Origin: Physocladia obscura
Lineage: Eukaryota > Chytridiomycota > Chytridiomycetes > Chytridiales > Chytriomycetaceae
Direction of reading: 5' to 3'
DNA: 27,630 bases
Assembly: GCA_027596945.1 (NCBI GenBank)
Contig: JADGJH010000157.1
Location: forward strand, 1 to 27,630
Shown here: in pieces, positions 10,701 to 21,725 of the stretch
How positions within the stretch are numbered: position 1 is the first letter of the stretch
How the letters are laid out: each line of letters opens with the position of its first letter
The notes under the pieces: model-generated
The model's input: only the letters and a program-made list of their open reading frames with translations
What the model was told of the DNA's origin: nothing
Databases searched by the model: none
Program-made: the position numbers and the translations under genes

Positions 10701-13700
10701 AAAACCCATTTCACTATGGACTTGACTGGAAAGTTCTCGAAGATGATCCAAATCTTGGAAAACGTAGTGGTGAACTAATTACAATAGCGGCAAAAAACTT
10801 GCATAAGGCTCAAATGATAGTCTTTGACGAAAGGAATGGGTTTCTGACACCAAAAGATCTTTGCAGAATTAGCAGCAGCTATTATATCCGCAGTGCAACA
10901 ATTGAAGTTTTTAATGAGATGATGAGACCGTCGATGACAGAAGCAGATGTATTCAGCATGCTGAGTCACGCAACGGAATTTGAAAATATCAAGTTAAGAG
11001 AGGAAGAAGTTGTTGAACTGAAAAATCTCTTGAAGAATTCGTCATATTGCGATGTCAAAGTTCGTAGTTTTTGTTTTATGTTCTGTTTTGTATTTATGTA
11101 TTAATTGATTTGATGGGATTGAGTAGGGTGGAGCAGATACTCCTTACGGAAAAACCAACATTTTACTCCAGTCGTACATTTCTCGCTCTGTTATTAACGA
11201 TTTTGCACTAGTTTCTGATTGTGCATATGTGGCCCAAAATGCAGCGAGAATCTTACGTGCGTTGTTTGAAATCTGCCTTTCAAGAAATTGGGGTCCAACT
11301 GCTTCCGTTATTGTTTCCCTCTGCAAATCAGTCGACCGGCGAATGTGGCCGTTTGAGCATCCACTTTCTCAATTTGATCTTCCGTATGAAATTATCGAAA
11401 AATTAAATCGATCAAGTATGGGAATAGAAGATTTACGATATATGGATGAAAAGGAAATTGGTGCAACTGTCAGGCACATGAAAATGGGAAATACTGTTGC
11501 AAAATGCGTCGAACAGTTTCCTGCCCTTCATTTCGAAACTGAAATCGCACCAATCACACAGTCTGTAATTCGCATTACGTTGCACATAACACCGGGTTAG
11601 TTTCAAAAGATCTGAAGATGGTTGCCTTTCAAAAATCTGATTTTGAAAATTCATTTCTTCAGATTTTTACTGGAATGACAGAATTCATGGATCTGTTGAA
11701 CCATTTTGGATTTGGGTTGAGGATTCAGAAAGTATCGAAATCCTTCACTCAGAATACTATTTGCTCAATAAGAAGACTGCCAATGAAACTCAAAAGCTGA
11801 CTTTCACTATTCCTATTCCTCGCGCAACTTCAACAGCAGACGAGCTTCCAACTCAAATTTTCGTCCGATATTTAAGCGACAAATGGATTGGCGCAGAAAA
11901 CGTTGAGCCAATTTCTTTCAAGCATTTGATTTTGCCAACGATGCAGAGATCACCTCATACAGATTTGCTTCCACTCCAACCTTTGCCAGTTTCAGCATTG
12001 CAAAATTCGACTTTGGAAGAAATCTGCTTGCAGCGATTTGACTATTTCAATCCTGTTCAAACGCAAATTTTTCATACATTATATCATACAAACAATAACG
12101 CGCTTATTGGCGCTCCGACTGGATCTGGAAAGACTGTTGCAGCTGAACTTGCATTATGGTATGTTTAATATTTCCACAAGCGAATCTCCTCAAAATTCAA
12201 ATAGGGCGTCTTTCAGAGATTTCCCAAAAAGCAAAGTTGTGTACATTGCTCCCCTGAAAGCTCTCGTTCGTGAGCGTGTACAAGATTGGCGATCTCGACT
12301 GTGTTCTCAGATGGGCCGCAAACTTGTCGAACTTACTGGAGATATTACGCCCGACCTCAAAACAATCCAAACAGCTGATATTATCATTACAACACCCGAA
12401 AAATGGGACGGAATCAGTCGTAATTGGCAAACACGAAAGTACGTGACGGATGTCTCACTTGTAATTATAGATGAAATTCACTTGCTTGGAGGTGATCGTG
12501 GTCCAATTTTGGAAGTCATAGTTTCCAGAATGAACTATATCAGTGCGCAAAAGAGTAAGAAAATAAGGATCGTTGGACTCAGCACAGCTCTTGCAAATGC
12601 AACAGATTTGGGAGATTGGCTACATATTAAGAATGAGGGCTTGTTTAATTTCAGACACTCAGTTCGCCCTGTTCCACTAGAAGTTTATATTGATGGCTTC
12701 GCTGGAAAACATTGTAAGTTCAAAATTCTCTTGGCTGGGCTACACATTTTTTATTCGTATGTTGCTTCTCAATAGATTGCCCAAGAATGATGTCAATGAA
12801 CAAGCCAACATATTCCGCAATCTTAACACATTCGCCATCCAAACCTGTCATTGTTTTTGTTTCTTCTCGGCGACAAACGCGCCTCACTGCTCAAGATCTT
12901 ATTGCATATTGCGGTCTAGAAGATAATCCAAAACGTTTTCTCCACATGCCTGAAGATGATCTTGAAAATCTTGTGGAAAATGTTAAAGATCAGAGTCTGA
13001 AATTATCTCTTCAGTTTGGCATTGGCTTGCATCACGCCGGTTTGATTGAAGGGGACAGAAAACTGAGCGAGGAACTTTTTGTAAATGGAAAAATTCAAAT
13101 TCTTATTGCAACTTCGACTCTTGCATGGGGTGTGAACTATCCAGCCCATTTAGTTGTGGTGAAAGGAACTGAATTCTATGACGCGAAAACCAAAGGATAC
13201 GTAGATTTTCCAATCACCGATGTATTGCAAATGATGGGTCGTGCCGGAAGACCCCAATTTGATGATTCTGGAGTAGCCAGAATTCTTGTTCATGAGTCAA
13301 AAAAGAATTTTTACAAAAAATTCTTGCATGAACCATTTCCCGTTGAAAGCAGCTTACACAACTGTATTCATGATCATATGAATGCTGAAGTTGTTAGTGG
13401 GACTATAAAATCCAAACAAGACGCCATTGACTATCTAACATGGACATATTTCTACAGAAGATTGCAAATGGTTTGATCATTTTTTCATTTATTAATTCTT
13501 GTTCAACACTTTTTAACACTTAGAATCCGACTTACTACGGAGTTCAAGATATTTCTCCGGAAGGAATCAGTGCATATTTGTCAAATTTGATTGAATCGAC
13601 TTTCAAAGATTTGTCTGATGCCTTTTGTGTTGAAATCGAATTGGATTTTTACATCAAACCAACTTTATATGGTCGCATTGCAAGTTATTACTATCTTTCG

Positions 13701-14786
13701 TACAAAACCGTGGGTTTGATGATGCGTCGTCTCACCAAAAACTTTAAACCGATTGGAGATGGCGAAAAAGGCGAACGTCCAGATGGGGACTTTGCTCACT
13801 TAATTCGAATCCTCTGTGATGTGCCTGAGTATGATGAGCTTCCAGTACGGCATAATGAGGATAAAATGAACCAATCTCTTGAAGAAAATGTTCCTGTGCC
13901 TGTTATGATTTACTGGAGACCTGGTATGCAGATATTTGGAGGTGTTCCTGCAAATCTGGGATTTGATGATCCGCATGTAAAAGCGTTCCTGTTGCTGCAA
14001 GCTCATTTAACGCGCGTAAAGTCTTTACCTTGTTCTGACTACAATACAGATACAACATCTGTTCTTGATCAATCTATTCGCGTAATACAAGCTATGGTTG
14101 ATATATCTGCTGACAAAGGGTATTTGGGAACTTGTTTGGGTGTAATCAACATGATGCAGGCAATCAAACAAGCACGCTGGCCATCTGATTCTGTGCTTCT
14201 GACTCTACCATACTTGACTGAGGAGAATGTTGAAGTGCTTAAAATTAACAAAAAGTTCATCACGTCGTTGTCTGATCTGTGCCAAATGCCAAATATTGAA
14301 GTTGTGCGTTTATTTTCAACGTTACCTGGATTGCGATCAAATCATGCGCAAGAAATTGCAAATGTTATTGCCAATATGCCTCTTTTGGATGTTGATGTCA
14401 CTGTGGAAAAAAGTACAAAAAGAAATGGTGTTTGGGAAGTTGACTGTGGGAAAGAATATGAGCTTAAAGTGACTTTGAGACGAAACAAGTTACCAATTCA
14501 TGTGCGTAATCGGGATTTGAAGATTCATTCGCCAAAGTTTCCAAAAGCACAATTTGAAGGATGGTTTGTAGTAATTGGAAAAGAAAATACAGATGAACTA
14601 GTTGCTCTGAAGCGTGTCGCGTCAAGTGGATCTTTAGAGAGCGGCGACTTACTCCGAACTAATTTGAAATTTCATGCTGGAATTGACGCTGGACCGACTG
14701 AAATTACCTTGTTTATATATAGTGACGGGTATTTGGGATTGGACAAAAAAATTCAAGTCCGTTTGCTGGCCTCGCTGAAAGCATAA
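7732..14786 (+). CDS. ASCC3: ASCC3/Slh1-type tandem-cassette Ski2-like RNA/DNA helicase
   Basis: Ortholog of human ASCC3 and yeast Slh1, the helicase of the ASC-1/RQT complex that splits collided ribosomes and, in animals, also assists alkylation repair. Twelve exons join in frame to 2132 aa (human 2202, yeast about 1970): 7732-8225, 8291-8501, 8563-8844, 8898-9426, 9491-9779, 9844-10428, 10483-11059, 11127-11595, 11663-12158, 12205-12713, 12776-13470 and 13524-14786. Cassette 1 has APTGAGKT (about 433), DEVH (about 550), LSATLPN and IFGRAGR (about 793); cassette 2 has APTGSGKT (about 1295), DEIH (about 1399), LSTALAN and MMGRAGR (about 1634). A Sec63 domain follows each cassette. The LSTALAN form in cassette 2 also occurs in human ASCC3, which separates it from BRR2. 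The acidic N-terminus (about 1-160) is the least conserved part. The exon 4 start is least certain: an AG at 8875 would give a 31-nt intron. Confidence 0.95.
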
Positions 14787-16317
14787 TTGTATTGGAGGAA
14801 ACAGAATCTGTGACCTGTGACAGGGTGTTTTGTGAATCAACATTTAATGTCTTAAAGTAAAAAAGATAATTTGGAAAAAAATGCTTTCTTTATTTTACAT
14901 CATTTTTTAAACCCCATCGGCGCCCTTTATCCACTTTCTCGGTAAATGTTGTTTTTTGTCTTGCCACCGAGGCGTGCGTAACAAAAAAGACGGAAAACAA
15001 GGGTAAATCGACTCTTTTTATTTGAATATCTGTGATGCTACAAGAAGTATATTTGCTAGCGCAAGAAAACTTCTGTTAAAGGTTGAGTATTAAGCAGTTC
15101 AAAGATTTTGATCCTTATTGATTAATTACGAGACTTTTTGGAACAGAACTTCCAAGAGCAAGCAATTGTTTAGTGAGAATTATGGAGTTTGGAGGCGATT
15201 TTCGCGCATATTCTGTTAGGCATGTATCTATGTATAGTTGTTTGCATTATGGGATTCGTGCATATTGCGATTATTGGCGCGAAACCAGTTGTTTACGCAA
15301 AACGACGAATAACATCACCAACAGAGTCAATCACAGCGACAACGAAAGAAAAAAAATTAAACTAAGAGAATGATCACGCGAGTGAGAACGCCGCACTAAT
15401 TGTCGCACGTCTTGCCCTAGCGGCATTAACGGCTCGGCATTGTCAGGCTCACCAAAAAAACAGCGAATCAAAGTTCCCGCTATTATCTGCGCACCGAACA
15501 CTAGATTACTCGTTTTCTTCTTCTTCTTCTTCTTCTTCTTCTTCTTCTTCTTCTTCTTCTGCTCCTCCTTCGACGCCGCCGCCACCGGTTCTGTCCCCAA
15601 AACCGCCCCTAGTTCAAGCAATCAACATCAGCAAGCTACCATCGCAACAACCCAATGACAAATCTGGAACCGCCATCGGGCGATGGTCTCAAAGAATTGT
15701 GCAATAAATTCTTTAAAATTCAGGATTGAAATACTCTCCAACTTTTGTCAGCCCAAAAGCAACAAAAATTAACAGCCAAAAATCTCCCGCAAGCAAGCAA
15801 TTCCATCCGTTTTTGAACCAACTGGTGTCTATACAATCATAGACCCAAAAAATAGTAAAACAAGTTATTTCATACAATATTTCGTACAAACAGCGATAGC
15901 AAAATAGTTAATTCTCGTGCGAGGAAAAAAGAACACCAACCGCATCATGTTGCTCAGAAATTTTTTCGGCTTTAACAATGATATGACACGGTACTGAAAG
16001 AAAAAAGAAAAAAAAATCGTCAACGGAAATCGGAAATAAAGACCATATGACTTTTTATTATGATTTGATGTGTAATGTTAAAAAGAATCGCGATGTTGAA
16101 AAGAATCAGAATCGCCGTTTCATGTTGATTTTTGTTTTACTTTTTTCAAAAATGGTAACTACCAACGCCCACCAAACCCAACAAACCCACAAACAGACCA
16201 GTTTATCCTTAAATAATACAGCAATCGATATCCCTGCCGAATTCACCACTGAATTCAAGCGGACGAACTGCTGCGGCATTGCGCGAAACTCTGCTGCGTT
16301 CGCAATCAGAGAGTCCA
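14787..16317. other. Intergenic stretch of about 1.5 kb, upstream of the RRM gene
   Basis: No gene is firmly supported. It holds a (TTC)n microsatellite (15515-15560) inside a plus-strand frame without ATG that is open from about 15366 to 15708 (see findings). It also holds A-rich and CAA-rich DNA just before the RRM gene. The frame before the RRM ATG is open back to about 16211 and reads protein-like (SPLNSSGRTAAALRETLLR), so the true start could lie upstream in another exon. Confidence 0.45.
15515..15560. repeat. (TTC)15 microsatellite
   Basis: Fifteen uninterrupted TTC units. On the plus strand the open frame through it reads poly-Ser (TCT); on the minus strand it reads poly-Lys or poly-Glu. 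Confidence 0.95.
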
Positions 16318-18396
16318 ATGGCCGGGAACCCTAAAATCCTAATCGCGGAAACCCGCTCCAGATATTCACAAACCACCGGCCAAGAGCAGATGGAACAAGA
16401 AGTTGAAAAAGAGCACGGATCTGAAACAAACGGTGACGATTGCTGTGATTTTGAAAACTTTGAAGGAAACGGTTTGCAAGAAAACGAACAGCAAGAAGAA
16501 CTAGTATATCCTGGACAAAGAATTAGCACTGGCAGTGGGAACGCTGATACTGCACCTAGCATTGGCGAAGATTCATCCGGACCCGTTGTGCCAAACATGC
16601 CTCAGGCCTGCATCTTTGTTGCCAAGTGCGTTTTTTATTTCTATTTGAATTTTTTTTTTATTAAAAAAAAAGTCAGTCTCGATTCGTCCAAGACAGACAA
16701 CGATCTGTTCTCGAGCATGTGGAGCCATTTTACAAAGTGGGGTGCCATTAATGAAATCAAAATGGATCGGGACATTGCCAACAGACCATTTGCTTTTGTG
16801 CAATTCAAGGTGACGATAAGAAAGAAATATAAAAAATTAAAAAATTAAAAAATAATAAAACTCGGGCAGAACATTGGAGACGCCAAGCGTGCACTTCAAG
16901 AGGCACAACGTGATTCTATAGACGATCGTGAAATCCGGATTGAAATGGCAAACGTCATTAGAACACTTCGGGTCAAGTAAGAAAAGAAAAAAAGGAATTA
17001 AACCCAATCCTTGGCACCAACCCCGCCTCCATAAATTTATCAGATTTAACCCAAACTGGGACTGTAATGCTGTTGAAGACCATTTCTCAAAGTTTGGGCC
17101 AATTGAAGACTTTACGGTCTTGCGATACCGCGATACCGGAGATCCCAAGGGGGTTGTTTTTATAAAATATTTCAGTCGCACTGATGCCATAAAGGCGTAT
17201 TTGGTTTGTGTGTTTTGTTTTTTTGAACTTTGCAATAATTGCATAAACTAAACTTTGTTTCCGCGGTGTTCCACAGAAAATCAGAAAACTTCCGAAATGG
17301 AATATTGAATGGTGAGAAAATAGCGAAATGAAAAAATTTAAGGGGAGACTCACTTTTTTTTTTGCAGGGTGAAAAAAACACGATCGTTTGAAGTCGACAA
17401 TCGCTTGCTCTTTGTTGGAAAACTCAATGATCAGCTTGTCACTGAAGACTTGCTCCGCGAAAAGTTTGAGCGTTACGGCGAAATTTTAACAATACGACTC
17501 TTCAAAAACAGTCTCGCGGCGGCGGCGTTCGCGTTTATTCAATACTCAAACGGTCACGATGCCGAGCTCGCGATCGACGAGCTCCACGGATCGAGATGGC
17601 TCGACCGTATCATTAAAGTGCAATACCGTGAAATCTCACAACAACAACCAAACAACTACAACCACAACAACAAGACTGCTTTCGGATTCGAACAGATGCC
17701 GCAGCAACAGCTGCAAGAAAATGGTGTGAGTTTTATTCGGCCCTTCTACGGTGGTCCAGGGATTGCCGAACAGCCGATGTTTCCCTCTGCCGCTACCACA
17801 GCGGTGCAGCCGATTATCGTTTCGCCACCGCCACAGTATCAGTTTGTTCAAAGTCCAGCTCAAACTGGCGTTCCCGGCAACTTTCCGTTCCAAGCGTCAG
17901 ACACTAATCAATATCATCACCATCGCCAACAGCAACCGCAAGTTGAGTATATCGTGTCTCACCCTGTTACTGCAGCGCCCCAATACCAATCACAACAACA
18001 GCGACCACAACCACAACAATATGGTTTTTTTGTTCCCGCGCATCAGCAATATCACCAACAACAGCCACAAGTCCGATACGTTCCGCAGCAGGGATACTTC
18101 ACGCCTACTACTAGTGCGGTGCCGCCACCGCTGCAGCCTGGCCCGTCGTATTCTCCTCCGCAAATGTATCAACATGTGTTGTCAGCTACTGCACCAGCGT
18201 ATATTCCGTCTCAGCAGCAACAAGTTTATTGCGATTCACCGCATGTGACGCCTCCAACTTTACAGCCGGCTTATGGATGGCCTGTCACTGTAAGAAATAT
18301 TCTGACTGCTGATGATGAGAAAACTAAATAAATAAACAATAGGTGCGTCCTCATCCACATGGATCTACATCTCAACCATACGCTTATGATGAATAA
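16318..18396 (+). CDS. Three-RRM RNA-binding protein with Q/P-rich tail
   Basis: Seven exons, 16318-16625, 16677-16809, 16870-16976, 17044-17203, 17277-17311, 17368-18289 and 18343-18396, join in frame to 572 aa. An acidic, Q/E-rich N-tail (1-95) precedes RRM1 (about 97-180: ACIFVANL split by intron 1, RPFAFVQF), RRM2 (about 178-245: RTLRVKFNPNWD, KGVVFIKYF) and RRM3 (about 258-335: RLLFVGKL, AAFAFIQY). The remaining 237 residues are rich in Q, P, Y and H, typical of low-complexity regions of RNP-granule proteins. It probably binds mRNA and controls stability or translation; no closer ortholog can be named. The 35-nt exon 17277-17311 is required to connect RRM2 to RRM3 in frame. If the last intron (18290-18342, GTAAGA...AATAG) is retained, the protein ends at 18331 with a different 14-residue tail. 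The start is the first ATG in the exon; an upstream exon is possible. Confidence 0.85.
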
Positions 18397-19081
18397 GCAC
18401 ACATTTTATATATATATATATATATATCTTTTTTCACACTTGCAGAAAACCAAAAACATTTGTTTGTTTTTTAGCTGGTAGAGTATAAACTCTCGTGTTT
18501 TGTGCCTGCATTTTTTTTCTCTTTCTCTCTGTTCCTCTCCATATTTTCCAATATCGCAGGCTTTTTTTGTTATAATTTTTTCAGAAAATATGGATTGCAA
18601 TAAATGTACTTTAGGTTCACCAAAAACAGAAGGAAAAGGAGGGTCTAAATACGCGATTTGATTTTTTGATACAAATACAAAACCCGAGAATACAATAGAT
18701 TGTATGGGCAATATATTGCATTGGGTATGGTGCAATTATTGTTTTTCTTGTTGATTAGCAAACCAGGGTATGAATCAAAGAGTGAATTTTATGCCATAGA
18801 GTATTTTCTTTTTCAATGAGGTCAAATATATGCAGTGTTTTCGTTGTTTGATATGTGTTGATGAAGGACTAGGCGTAATAATACTAGTCTTGATGTGGAA
18901 AAAGCATAAATTTTTTTAATCATCCTGCTCTCTGATTAAAGATGGTACCTTGATAATCACAAACGAAATAAAATAAATATGCATTATTTATTGAAAAAAT
19001 GGGATGAAAAATAAAACACACAACGTGCAAAGCGTAAAACACGAAAATAAAAAAGAAAAAATTATAATAAAAATTAGAAAG
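18397..19081. other. Intergenic stretch between convergent genes
   Basis: Contains 3' flanks of two convergent genes: a (TA)n run at 18407-18427, a pyrimidine-rich tract near 18512-18540 and several AATAAA-like signals (for example near 18598 and 18968). No coding sequence is supported. Confidence 0.6.
18407..18427. repeat. (TA)n microsatellite
   Basis: About ten TA units just 3' of the RRM gene stop, probably inside or next to its 3' UTR. Confidence 0.9.
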
Positions 19082-19504
19082 TTAGAATCCACATTGTGAA
19101 CTATTCCCGCCATAAGTATAATTCCCGTTCCCCCAATACGAAACATTCCCTGCCGACATTTGTAACGTAAGTACAGACAGCGACGGAAACGCTTGAGCCC
19201 CTGACGCCTGCACGTCGTAAAACACCAACAGATAAGGACCTTCCTTTGCTGGAACAGTATAGTTGAAAGTGCAGATCATGCCGTTGATAAAAGGCCGTTG
19301 GTAATGATTCACGAGTATGTGCCCAGGTTCAATATACACAAAAATGTTGTTCGATCCTGAAGAGAGTGTGTTGTCGACGATGTATTGCATTTCATTTTTC
19401 GTACCAACAGCCGATGCTTGGTTCGCGTTACTCTTTTCGAGTGTGACTGCCTTGATTAATGAGGCGGTGAGAATACACTGGATGAATGTAGTGATTGAGC
19501 TCAT
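19082..19504 (-). CDS. Possible secreted protein (140 aa), unknown function
   Basis: A single-exon ORF from an ATG. The N-terminus (MSSITTFIQCILTASLIKAV) is moderately hydrophobic and could be a weak signal peptide. The rest has a beta-rich look, with three N-glycosylation sequons near the C-terminus (NVS, NYT, NSS), an aromatic/Gly-rich end (WGNGNYTYGGNSSQCGF) and two cysteines outside the leader. GC content and codon use are clearly higher than the flanks, supporting a real gene. No family is recognised. An alternative upstream frame at 19658-19428 with a strongly hydrophobic stretch lacks an ATG and was not used. Confidence 0.55.
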   Translation of the reverse strand: MSSITTFIQCILTASLIKAVTLEKSNANQASAVGTKNEMQYIVDNTLSSGSNNIFVYIEPGHILVNHYQRPFINGMICTFNYTVPAKEGPYLLVFYDVQASGAQAFPSLSVLTLQMSAGNVSYWGNGNYTYGGNSSQCGF

Positions 19505-19795
19505 GTGGATTTTTTTTTTGCATTTTTAATTTCTGCGATTTTGCGCTTTTGTTCTTTAGAACCCTGGTTGTGTTTTGCTGATGACCAGGGGTAAAATGAA
19601 GAAAAAGAAATAGAAAAAGAAGAAAAATTGCAAATCTTTCATAGTTCGTTTTTCTCACTCATGCTCGTTCTTGATATATCTCTGTTATTCTCTTTTAACA
19701 ATAAATAGATCTTATGGAGGGAAAGCATTGATTGAAGCGTGGAAATTTTTTTTTTTTTGTCATTTTCATTTGTAGATTAAAAAAAAATTTACAAA

Positions 19796-21607
19796 ATGAG
19801 TAACATCAGACAGCCTGGCGCAATTCAGCAAGCATTCAGCAAACTTAATGGGACGCTCAAGACAGTTTTCAAAAGCAAAAAAAAAAAAAGTAGAGAAAGA
19901 GTAAACAACAGCAGCGCCGCCACTCAAACTTCAACTCCAACTTCAGTAAATGAAATTGCCCAAGCAAAACAACAAATTCAACCAACCGAACAGCAACAGC
20001 AGATTTTTTCGTCTCCGCCTGTTGCGGCTGCCGCTGAAGCGAAATCGACTGCTGTTTCCGAGGACTATGTTTGCACTCACGGGGATATTGTCATTTACTG
20101 AGAAAGTTCGTATTGCATTTGCGTTCAAAAATCTGAACGTCAAATTTGCCAAGTGGGCGCCGAACGGCACACTACCAGAATGGTTTGCAACTGCTTCACC
20201 GGATAAATCTGTTCCAGGCGAGGAATATCAAATTGATTTTGATTGTTCTATAGTGATCATTTGTGAAAAACAAAAACCAACCAGTCCTTCAATTTCCTAA
20301 TGGGTCCTTCACAAACTCGTCAGCCGAAATGATTACTTATCTTGAATCAATGTTTCCAGTACCGTCACTCGTGCTGACGGCAGACGATCCGTTAAAAGAC
20401 GAATGCACAGAATGGGCCAGATTTATCCGCTCTGAATGCATTCCTGCATTAAACAAAGTACTCATGGGCACGAACCCGACCATCCAACAAGAATTCAGAC
20501 CAAAATTAAAAGCAGCGATTAAGAAAATTTCTGAAAAACTTGCCGTTTCTTTTTGGGGTGCTTATATGTTGCCAGACTTGCTACTTTCGCCGTTCTTGCG
20601 ACGTGTGGAGGTTACCAAGTATTTTCGGGGTGTTGATTTTTTTGCTATAGCGAACAGTGAAATTATCAAAGAGTATGTGGCCGTGTTGGGAGCGCAGGAT
20701 TGGGTTCGGAAAGTTGTGGCTCCTATTGATGAAATGAAAAAGTTTTTTGTCAAGGTGAATTCCATTTGTGTATTCATAGTATTGAAATAGCTTTTTATAA
20801 TAGTGTATATTTAACAGGCAATTCCGAAAATGAAATTGATGTCAATCGGCTGACTACAACATACCGCCATCAACGCGCAGTATGCTAATTGCAGTCTTGC
20901 AGAATCGATTCAAAAAGATAAAAACGAAAATAACACTGCCGTTGTGGTCGCGGCTGAAAATCTTCGTACAAAATACAGCCTTATCGCCAGCCTAATTGAA
21001 ACGCATTCATGGTTCGAAGAAAACCTGATTTATCTAATCTTTACTGAAACCTGGAAGCTCTGCACGTGCATATGGCGAACATGAGCATGAAGTTCCCGAG
21101 ACGCGAAAGTTTCAACAGCAATTAAACAATGCACTGGAAAAAATTGGCAGTGATGGAAACAGCGAATTTGAAGGTCTTGTTTTGAAGTTGAAGACATTGG
21201 CGCAGTCTATGAAGGAGCATATGGATGGGGAGGAGAGTGAATTGTTTCCATTGACTGCGAATTTGGGGGAAAGAGAGGCACCGTTGTTTACAAAGGTGAA
21301 AAAAGAATGATATTCACAGATTTGCATCATTCACAACACTTTTTAACTTTGGTTTTTTGGTTTTTACTTTATTTTTTAAAACCATAGATTTACTTTCATT
21401 TGAGTAAATCCAGCGATAGTCTGCTGCCCTTTATTTTTGGAACCCCTCAGTCAGCAAGAGCGCATGCAATATTTGTTCAACATTGATGAGGTGATTCGCG
21501 GCGTGGACGCAGAGGAGTGGAAAAGGTGTCAAGCAACGGTGAAGAAAGTGCTTAGTCCAGCGGACTGGGAAGATTTGGTGTTCAGACTCCCCTCTTTGGG
21601 AGTCTAA
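19796..21607 (+). pseudogene. GST - hemerythrin-like fusion, apparently disrupted
   Basis: A basic, Q/A-rich leader (19796-20101) starts with a good ATG. A glutathione S-transferase-like N-domain follows (GDIVIY, then FTEKVRIAFAFKNL, then PVLQFPNGS and AEMITYLES), with a helical C-domain up to 20754. After a 63-nt intron comes a hemerythrin-like helical bundle with HxxxE-type metal-ligand motifs (HSWFEENLIY near 21007-21036; EHEHEVPE near 21076; HMDGEESELFP near 21219). A last exon (21455-21607) encodes QERMQYLFNIDEV...LPSLGV and stop. Reading the whole needs frame changes near 20090, 20265 and 21035, and TGA at 20851-20853 falls in frame. The TGA can be avoided with an alternative acceptor at 20880, but no GT...AG pair convincingly repairs the others. 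Either a young pseudogene or a gene with assembly indels. A live copy could couple thiol chemistry with a di-iron O2/NO or iron-binding site; that is inference. Confidence 0.65.
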
Positions 21608-21647
21608 AACTTTTGCAGAACTTTGATTTGATAAATGTTTGAGAAAA

Positions 21648-21673
21648 TTGAATTTGAATTTGAATTTGAAATA
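21648..21673. repeat. TTTGAA hexanucleotide repeat
   Basis: Three to four tandem TTTGAA/GAATTT units in the 118-bp gap between the GST-hemerythrin stop and the zinc-finger ATG. Confidence 0.8.
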
Positions 21674-21725
21674 AATTTTTTTTTTTTCTCGCGAAAGGAA
21701 GAAAACCAATATAAAAGGTGCAACA

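Noticed and set aside
14930..15000. Possible small structured RNA in a locally GC-rich patch after ASCC3
   Set aside because: No tRNA A/B boxes and no convincing stem pairing could be found by eye.
15331..15621. Minus-strand ORF with a Lys run
   Set aside because: It is created by the (TTC)n microsatellite, with no conserved sequence on either side.
19428..19658. Minus-strand ORF with a strong hydrophobic leader (FAIFLLFLFLFLHF)
   Set aside because: It has no ATG (starts at GTG), the hydrophobic run comes from poly-A/T-rich DNA, and it overlaps the better 19082-19504 ORF in another frame.
20851..20853. TGA read as tryptophan (altered genetic code)
   Set aside because: TGG is used normally in intact genes, and TGA serves as stop in both thioesterase genes (after -SKL).
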